From positions 1 to 21,477 of the forward strand of contig JALLPB010000162.1 of assembly GCA_036939975.1 (NCBI GenBank): a stretch of 21,477 nucleotides of DNA, read 5' to 3'. Shown in pieces: positions 15,476 to 21,477 of this stretch (position 1 is the stretch's first letter; every line of letters starts with the position of its first letter). This DNA is from Cyclostephanos tholiformis. Its lineage: Eukaryota > Bacillariophyta > Thalassiosirophyceae > Thalassiosirales > Thalassiosiraceae. Under the pieces are notes generated by a model, which was given only the letters and a program-made list of their open reading frames with translations, was not told the DNA's origin and made no database searches. Position numbers and translations under genes: made by a program.

Positions 15476-18400
15476 ATGAGTGATCAACTACAACAAACTG
15501 AATCTATTTATTATGAGTGGTGAATACATTTTTTTATTCATTTTGTTCAATGATAACACAAGGACATCATTAATGCCCATTGTATTCTTCCTTTTTTTAT
15601 TTAATTGATCACTGTTTTATTAGGGGGTCAAAGCATAACGATAACGATGAAAATTTTAAAACAATATTAACCAACTGCAATGACATTATACGAACACAAA
15701 CAAATGTGCTACAAGATATCACCATGACTACTGATGTTGATGCATTCAGTTTTGTTATAATAGCAGACCAAATCAATGTTGATATACATGATGCTATCCA
15801 GGACTTACTTCTTATTTTTGGCACAAGGCTATCTGGCATAAAAATTCCTCATTTGGCGATAGCTGCTGAAAAAGCTGATAGCATTTTCGGAAGCTCAAGG
15901 AACCAAAAAGGTTGCCAACACCTCCATTCATCTGTCATAGGTGATATTCTTGTATCTGCTGAGACACAAGTGATTGTATCTCCTGTCAAGATCGCTGTTC
16001 ATAATTCATGCAGAAAGGGTATTGTTTCTTTTCTTAATCAATATCCACAACAGTACCCTATGGAATTATCGACAAATAGTGACATATGCTTTGATCCAAG
16101 ATCATCGGCAAATACCCCCCCCTATGGTGTTATAATAGACGCTCTTATCAGGTGCTGTTATGTTTCTCAGTGCCAAAAATATGTCTTTCACTTGGCTGAT
16201 ATAGGAACCAGACACATAGTTGATTCTTCGAACAGCTCTACATGCCCACTTTGGTTAATGTTCGACAAAGTGAAGTCATTGAGAAAATTTGCAGGAGTTA
16301 CTGTGGAGATGACTCAGCTTGATATTGCATTCAATATACCAACAAAAGATGTACTAGTTCAGTGGTATTGTAAACCAAAACGACACGAAAACCAAAAAGA
16401 AAAAATCAGACGAAAAAGGAGAAAATTATCAACTATTTTTGCTGGAATCACCCCTGAGGTATGGGCACTTCATGTTATCAAAACCGAATCAGGAATGATT
16501 AAACAGGACATAGAACAAGAAGGGACTGTTCGCTTCAAGCAGGACAAATGGAATATTTCAAGGCAAATCATCTTTCCTCATCATTTTTTTGACAAGAATT
16601 CCGATGAATCTATAACATCTGAGTATTCCCCATACAGTGATTCTAGTCAATCCACTTCGTTAAGTACTAATTCCCAGAGCAATTCCGGACTGTGCAATAT
16701 TTCGACGGATGCAAAATCTGTCTACAGTATCAAGTGTTATTCAACAATATCTCATATTTTGATGCAAAACCGAAGTGAGATACCAATCACATTTACCAAA
16801 ATGCACAATCTCCCCAAGTCTTCACTGGAATCATTGAAGCGATTTTTCGACAATATGATGGGTGCAACTATGAACTCTTTTGAATTTATTAAAAAATTTG
16901 GAATTTCTGCTCGAATTGAGGTATCAGTTCGGCCATCAGGACGGCATCCACTAGGCAACTCATTTCGCTGCCATGGTCACTTATTAGATGCTCTTTCTCA
17001 TGTTCATTGGGCAATCAAAGAATGCTTCGCATCCGTGCATTACAAAATGGCATATAAAACAATCCCATACGAGCTAGTGTATGCCAAAGTTTCGGTACTA
17101 ACAGAACAAGTGCTGACGGTCACTAGATTACGAGGTTCACTGAAGTTTTGTGATGTCTTTTCAGGAGATAAATGTGCTCTCTGGCTAAAGGCAATGGTTA
17201 CACTAGTTCTCTGCACTATTGGCCTTGCTGGACAAACCAAACTAAAATATTTGAGGAAATGGATACAAGATGAAGATAGATTCAACCCTATCATGATCAC
17301 ACCTAGGAATCTAACAAGCCTTTTATGTGATACTGAACATGAGTTACCTACCTTGAAGGAACCTCCCAACATTCCAGATCGCACATGGGAGAGAGTACAT
17401 CGCCACCTCAAAGATCTGAGGTTCTCCGAAAAATGCTCAGAAGTTGTTATCAATGTGCTTAAATCAAATTCACCATTTTATCACTCCAGAAAATTCTATC
17501 AACAATTGTCACTAACGGATAAATGGCAATTTGCACAAAACATTCGTCATCATCTCATACCAATTCTTTCCTCCTACATGAAGAAAGATGACAGAATAGT
17601 CAGTAATTCAACAAATACTACACACCATGTCAATAATATGCATCCTGCTCCAAGAGGAATCTCCTTTCCGGCACATATACTTTACTCAACCGATGCCCTT
17701 CATCATTTTCAGGATGTTCCAGCCAAATCTAACTTTAAGAACAAGCGAATTCAGTTCTATATTCAAGACCCAAACTTACTTATCATAACAAAGCTTCATG
17801 AGTTGTTGATGCTCTTTGACATGAACACACTTATATTCATGAAATACTTGTATCATTACATCCATCTGTGTCATGTCCGAGAAATCAAATTACCACGATG
17901 TGAGGATAATCTATCTCCTCTTGACTTGGAGAGTCCCAATTTGGACTTCAAACATGCCTCAAGATGTATCATTGGTAAGAAATGTGATGACCCTTCTTTA
18001 CATATAATATGCATGGGATTAGGAATAAAAATTCTGAGACATGATGACTATTCAGTCCGAGAGTGTATGTTGGCATCTCTCTGCCATTTCTATTTATTTC
18101 CATGCGAATTCAAGTTAGATTCATCATATTTAGCGTTGCTTCGGAAACAAGAGAAACAAGTTATAAACAACCTGCTCTGCGAGACAATCAGAGAAGACAT
18201 TGTTTTGGAGTTATCAAGCACTTTTTGCGGAACAAGACACTATTACAGATTTCACGATGACTCTCACATCTGGATGCCCAATCAAGATTTTCTTCTATCT
18301 AAGGAGAATTACTTTCATTCGGATTATTCAGTAATTTTTCAATCCCAAGATTTATATATCGTTCTTGACAAAAGATTCAACAATCATGGAATACTTGGAT

Positions 18401-20088
18401 ACGAAATGAGAACAAATCTTCATATTTTTCTCCAAAATATTTCTCAACATGGATGTTTGTGTGATAAATTTTTAAATGATGATGGAACCAATAACAAGAT
18501 CTTCTCTCAAGCTAACTCTCTGACAGAACTACAAGCATACAAGAAACTTGCATTTGTGGAACAATTAAATACCAATTTCCAATATCTCTCCAACATGTGT
18601 CATGAAATCATTCTCCCTACTGTTGCTTTGCTATATCAATCAAATATATATTTAATTGATGCTGACTCAAATATTAGCCATCTCCACAGATATGATCAAA
18701 ATTCATCCAAGGTTGTCACACATTTATTCCCAGGAGTTCAACATCACATGAAATTACATTTGAAATGTAATTTGTTCATGAGAGAAGGGGGCGTTTTCAA
18801 GGTTATAGAAGAAAAACAATGTAACCCAAGGTTGCAGAACAATGTACATAAATTATTTTTCATGGAAAACGCCCAGAAATATAATTCATTCAACCGACAT
18901 CCTCAAGGAAGAATAAGAAAGGCCAAATCCATCTCCGAGAGTATTTTAAAATTATTTCGTTCAGAAGAAATCAAACATGAGCATTTTCAAAAAATTAAAA
19001 ACAACAATGATCCATTGGATATATTGAATTATTTCACAGAATTTGTATTGTCATACAGTGGTCATCATCAGTTACAAACTTTCTTCTCAACCAACATTGT
19101 ATCTACGTTGAATACAAGAGGAATAACTACTTTGGAAACTTTTCTTGAAGAGCTACTTGGGGGTTATGAGAATCTCCATCATAGCCTAATTTGTCCAATT
19201 ATTTGTCTGAAATACAAGGTGTGGTTTTCTGTATGGGAGAGGACGGGCAATAAAAACCATTCATCAAAAAAAACGTATTTTTATGGATTTGACCGAAGAA
19301 ACACGAAGGTTGTTTGTGAAGAAATAAATGATGACTATATACACCTACCATACCAAACACACATTTTCTACATCAAGTATGCTGAAAGTAACCAATTTGG
19401 GTGGTGGCCGCAAGACATTATGAATCCATTTACATATCCAGAGTACACATATTGTTACTCCAAGAACTTAACTTGCCCATTCTCATACCTTGACGATCCA
19501 CTTAAGATGAGAATATTCGATATGTTCAAGAAGATTTTACACATGAGAATATTTGATCTAGATCATCTATCTCAAAACCAAGCTCTTGTTCATACTTGTG
19601 ACAGACCATTGTTAGTTCCTTTGGAATTTCGGAATGATAGAGATACTCGATATATTTGTCACCACGGTATTTTGGTCATTTTTCCATTCAGCAATGTTGA
19701 CAGGACCACCTATGCATGTATTATACATGGCAATGTTTCATTGAACATCATCAACGACACGAGAAATCATGTGTTGAGTCATCTGAGCAATGATTCAAAT
19801 CAACCACGCTTTTCAGTAAGCGCACTCCATTTCCAGTCCAATATTCGGTTTTGTTCTACTTTTTTAGTTATGGTTTACATGTACATTACACATTCATCAT
19901 CGGATATTACTGTCCTGAAGGAAAAGATGTCTAAACTACAACAAGAAAGTGATGTTGCTAACAAATCCAAAATTTGGATGAGTTCAATGCTGTCGCATCA
20001 ATATACAGAACAAGAATTCATTCATATACCTCAATGGCTTCATCAGATAGCTGATACAAAGGAATCATCCTTTAACATCTTTTCATGA
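15476..20088 (+). CDS. Giant orphan protein of about 1502 residues (short first exon plus 4.46-kb exon)
   Basis: Family not recognised. I predict exon 1 at 15476-15519 (ATG with A at -3, encoding MSDQLQQTESIYYE plus two bases) and a 104-bp intron, 15520-15623. Its donor is GTGAAT, and its acceptor follows a T-rich tract ending TTATTAG. Exon 2 at 15624 continues in phase as W-GSKHNDNDEN. Without this intron the long frame has no ATG before 15724, because the open frame begins at a TTG after a stop at 15571; the fallback start is ATG 15724 (ACCATGA). About residues 264-284 are strongly basic (KPKRHENQKEKIRRKRRKL), a likely bipartite NLS. A Ser/Thr-rich linker follows near 340-380. The remaining 1100 residues look globular, with motifs such as RPSGRHPLGNSFRCHGHL and FHLADIGTRHIVDSS. 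I see no polymerase, helicase Walker or transposase DDE signature. The last 12 codons recur at the window end. Confidence 0.7.
15520..15623 (+). other. Predicted intron 1 of the giant gene
   Basis: GTGAAT donor and TTTTATTAG acceptor, 104 bp, the same size class as the ligase introns. Removal joins an ATG-started 44-base exon in phase to the 4.46-kb frame. This is the only intron I can support in the AT-rich gene block. Confidence 0.55.
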
Positions 20089-20103
20089 CATCAGCATGAC
20101 TTG
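20049..20103 (+). repeat. 55-bp direct repeat, copy 1 (end of the giant gene)
   Basis: Identical over 55 bases to 21423-21477 (period 1374 bp). This copy spans the last codons, stop codon and first bases after the giant gene. The match is cut off by the window end, so the true repeat may be longer. Confidence 0.95.
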
Positions 20104-20270
20104 CAACAGTTGATACATCACGTAGTAGACACAAACATAGATTAATCTTGTACTACTTTTTTCTTCTCCTTAAGTCAAACTAATAGATGTAGATATATTT
20201 TCATCTCATAAATTTTTCATTTGATATTCTTAATTTCGAATTCAGTATTTCAATAACATACAACATCAAA
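20104..20270. other. Spacer between giant gene and 373-codon gene
   Basis: About 165 bp of AT-rich sequence with no gene. It should contain the promoter and leader of the next gene. TGTACTACTTTTTTCTTCT here resembles TATACTACTTTTTGTTTTTCT after the 481-codon gene, a possible shared 3' or promoter element. Confidence 0.4.
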
Positions 20271-21392
20271 ATGGAGACAGGAGATGAGGAAACTGATGAC
20301 ATTCTTAAACCCAATCCCCTAACATGTTTGTTCTTATCTGGTTACGCCACACAGCTGTTTTTACTTATCTGCTACACAAATAAAAAGGTTATCGATATTG
20401 AATCCAAAATGATCATGTTTAATGGTGAAAAACGTATTCAGCGGTGGTTGAATTTATTTTTTAGTGATTGCTTAACATGTTTTTCAATACATTCATTCAA
20501 GTTTGAGGCAGAGTTAGCATCAAATTCAAGAGTACCATTAGACCCCCTTACGATGCACAGTAATTTGTTGATCACTGCATCCAACAAACTTGTTAAGTTA
20601 AAAGAACATGGAGAAATAGGAGTTCAAACAATGCACAAATTCTCAAAATGGTTTGAATTGATAAGTGAAATTTTCAAACTACCTCTAGGACAAACTTTAC
20701 CTTCAGATCTTAAACAAGAACTTGAGATGACTAAGGAAAGATTCGAGAGTGGTCCAACTATGAATTCTTCCAACAAGAAAGAATATCCACATTTTAGTCC
20801 TGGTTCACTCTTCATACGACTTACTTTCATTGTTTACCTACAAAAGTCCAAAATGAGTCCTAACGTTTTGAGTACATGGCAATACACAAATGCACAGACC
20901 ATTTTCCAAATTTTCTCCATTGGAGACTTCATGAAAGAATGTGAATCTATCTCTACCCTGGAGACATTTTCCACCGAATTTCCTTACATTCATCAGTTGC
21001 CCTGCAAAATTTTGTATGAAAAAATCGAAAAAGATGTTCCTGTTTATCATATTTTTGTTACCTTACTTCATGTAATCCATGAATGTATGAAAATTTATCA
21101 CTATCATCAGGAGTATAGTCAATCAAATAATGATGGAGCCAAAGTTACATCATTCAACAATTACATCAACGAAGCCCAATATAAGATGGAGATTGAGTTC
21201 AGGCGGATCAAAAATTGTGAAAAGCAAAGGGTTCATCAACAGAACCAAAACAAGTTTGTCTCAAAAAATAAAAAAATTTCAGTTGTCTTTAATAACGATG
21301 AATGGTCCATGAAATTCCTATTTGGGAGTCATTTGGATATTATATTTCCAAACAAGATAGTATTTTCAATAAAAGAGACTTTTGCTAATTAA
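20271..21392 (+). CDS. Orphan 373-residue protein, short paralogue of the 481-codon gene
   Basis: The ATG at 20271 has an excellent context (CAAAATGG), and the frame is uninterrupted to TAA at 21390. After a short acidic start (METGDEETDD) the protein aligns over its whole length with residues 127-481 of the gene at 13909. It shares NPLTCLFLSG, the NLLITAS motif, KEYPHFSP, FIRLTFIVY, FPYIHQLPC, VPVYHIF, RRIKNCEKQ, W.MKFLF and the terminal AN. It lacks the long acidic repeat domain of its paralogue. Identity is modest by eye, so the duplication is old even though a perfect 55-bp repeat flanks the gene. Function is unknown; hydrophobic stretches near residues 20-35 and 175-190 look like buried helices rather than clear membrane segments. 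Confidence 0.75.
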   Translation: METGDEETDDILKPNPLTCLFLSGYATQLFLLICYTNKKVIDIESKMIMFNGEKRIQRWLNLFFSDCLTCFSIHSFKFEAELASNSRVPLDPLTMHSNLLITASNKLVKLKEHGEIGVQTMHKFSKWFELISEIFKLPLGQTLPSDLKQELEMTKERFESGPTMNSSNKKEYPHFSPGSLFIRLTFIVYLQKSKMSPNVLSTWQYTNAQTIFQIFSIGDFMKECESISTLETFSTEFPYIHQLPCKILYEKIEKDVPVYHIFVTLLHVIHECMKIYHYHQEYSQSNNDGAKVTSFNNYINEAQYKMEIEFRRIKNCEKQRVHQQNQNKFVSKNKKISVVFNNDEWSMKFLFGSHLDIIFPNKIVFSIKETFAN

Positions 21393-21422
21393 CAGAAGTG
21401 AAGGGTTATTTATTATTAGATA

Positions 21423-21477
21423 AGCTGATACAAAGGAATCATCCTTTAACATCTTTTCATGACATCAGCATGACTTG
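21423..21477 (+). pseudogene. Second copy of the giant gene's 3' end, truncated by window end
   Basis: Thirty bases after the 373-codon stop, the sequence becomes identical to 20049-20103 and includes the codons ADTKESSFNIFS plus stop. No other part of the giant gene precedes it, so only a gene tail was duplicated. Period 1374 bp equals the distance covering the 373-codon gene. The continuation beyond the window may repeat that gene. Confidence 0.85.

Noticed and set aside
8232..21392. Viral or transposon enzyme (polymerase, DDE transposase, integrase, helicase, capsid) among the orphan genes
   Set aside because: I searched the translations for the usual motifs (DDE spacing, Walker A GxxxxGK[ST], YGDTDS, YxDD, HUH) and saw none I could defend.
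1..21477. tRNA, rRNA or other structured RNA genes
   Set aside because: No T-arm GTTCRA with matching acceptor stems and no rRNA-like conserved stretches were seen on either strand.

Overview
This window is eukaryotic nuclear DNA, most likely from a stramenopile alga such as a diatom. Two conserved genes can be read through short spliceosomal introns (77-227 bp, GT-AG, donors such as GTGAGA, GTATGT and GTAAGC). The first is glutamate-cysteine ligase and the second is the mitochondrial ribosomal protein mL46. The ligase carries an inserted SH3-like segment of a kind I associate with stramenopile proteins. The diatom assignment is inference; the eukaryotic one is secure.

Left part (1-8.0 kb, GC-rich by eye). 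Bases about 69-2319 look like a 2.25-kb non-autonomous DNA element. Its inverted ends carry telomere-like TTAGCTAAGGG subterminal repeats, and its interior is GC-rich low-complexity sequence with no convincing gene. The ligase gene follows on the + strand (2636-6134, eight coding exons, the first only 4 bases of coding sequence). The mL46 gene is convergent on the - strand (7762-6351, two exons). A third copy of the element-end sequence lies at about 7839-7959, in left-end orientation.

Right part (8.0-21.5 kb, clearly more AT-rich by eye). Immediately right of that repeat end the composition changes. Five large genes follow, all on the + strand and almost intronless: an orphan of 639 codons with a possible frameshift at an A14 tract; a 620-codon protein with an N-terminal Cys-rich zinc-finger-like cluster; a 481-codon protein with an acidic N-terminus; a giant orphan of about 1502 codons; and a 373-codon paralogue of the 481-codon protein. 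The giant gene is therefore bracketed by two members of one family. The last 55 bases of the window repeat the end of the giant gene, so the block appears to be part of a tandem or segmental duplication continuing past the window. Between the 639- and 620-codon genes lies about 1.65 kb of nested repeats. Some are decayed copies of the 3' coding end of the 639-codon gene, and others are built on a GGAGAGGCACCGCCCGGAGG core.

I recognise no transposase, polymerase, integrase, reverse transcriptase or capsid motif in the five genes. Their co-orientation, shared composition, basic NLS-like tracts and local duplication suggest one evolutionary unit, either a lineage-specific locus or part of a large mobile element. 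Left and right parts show no visible functional link.
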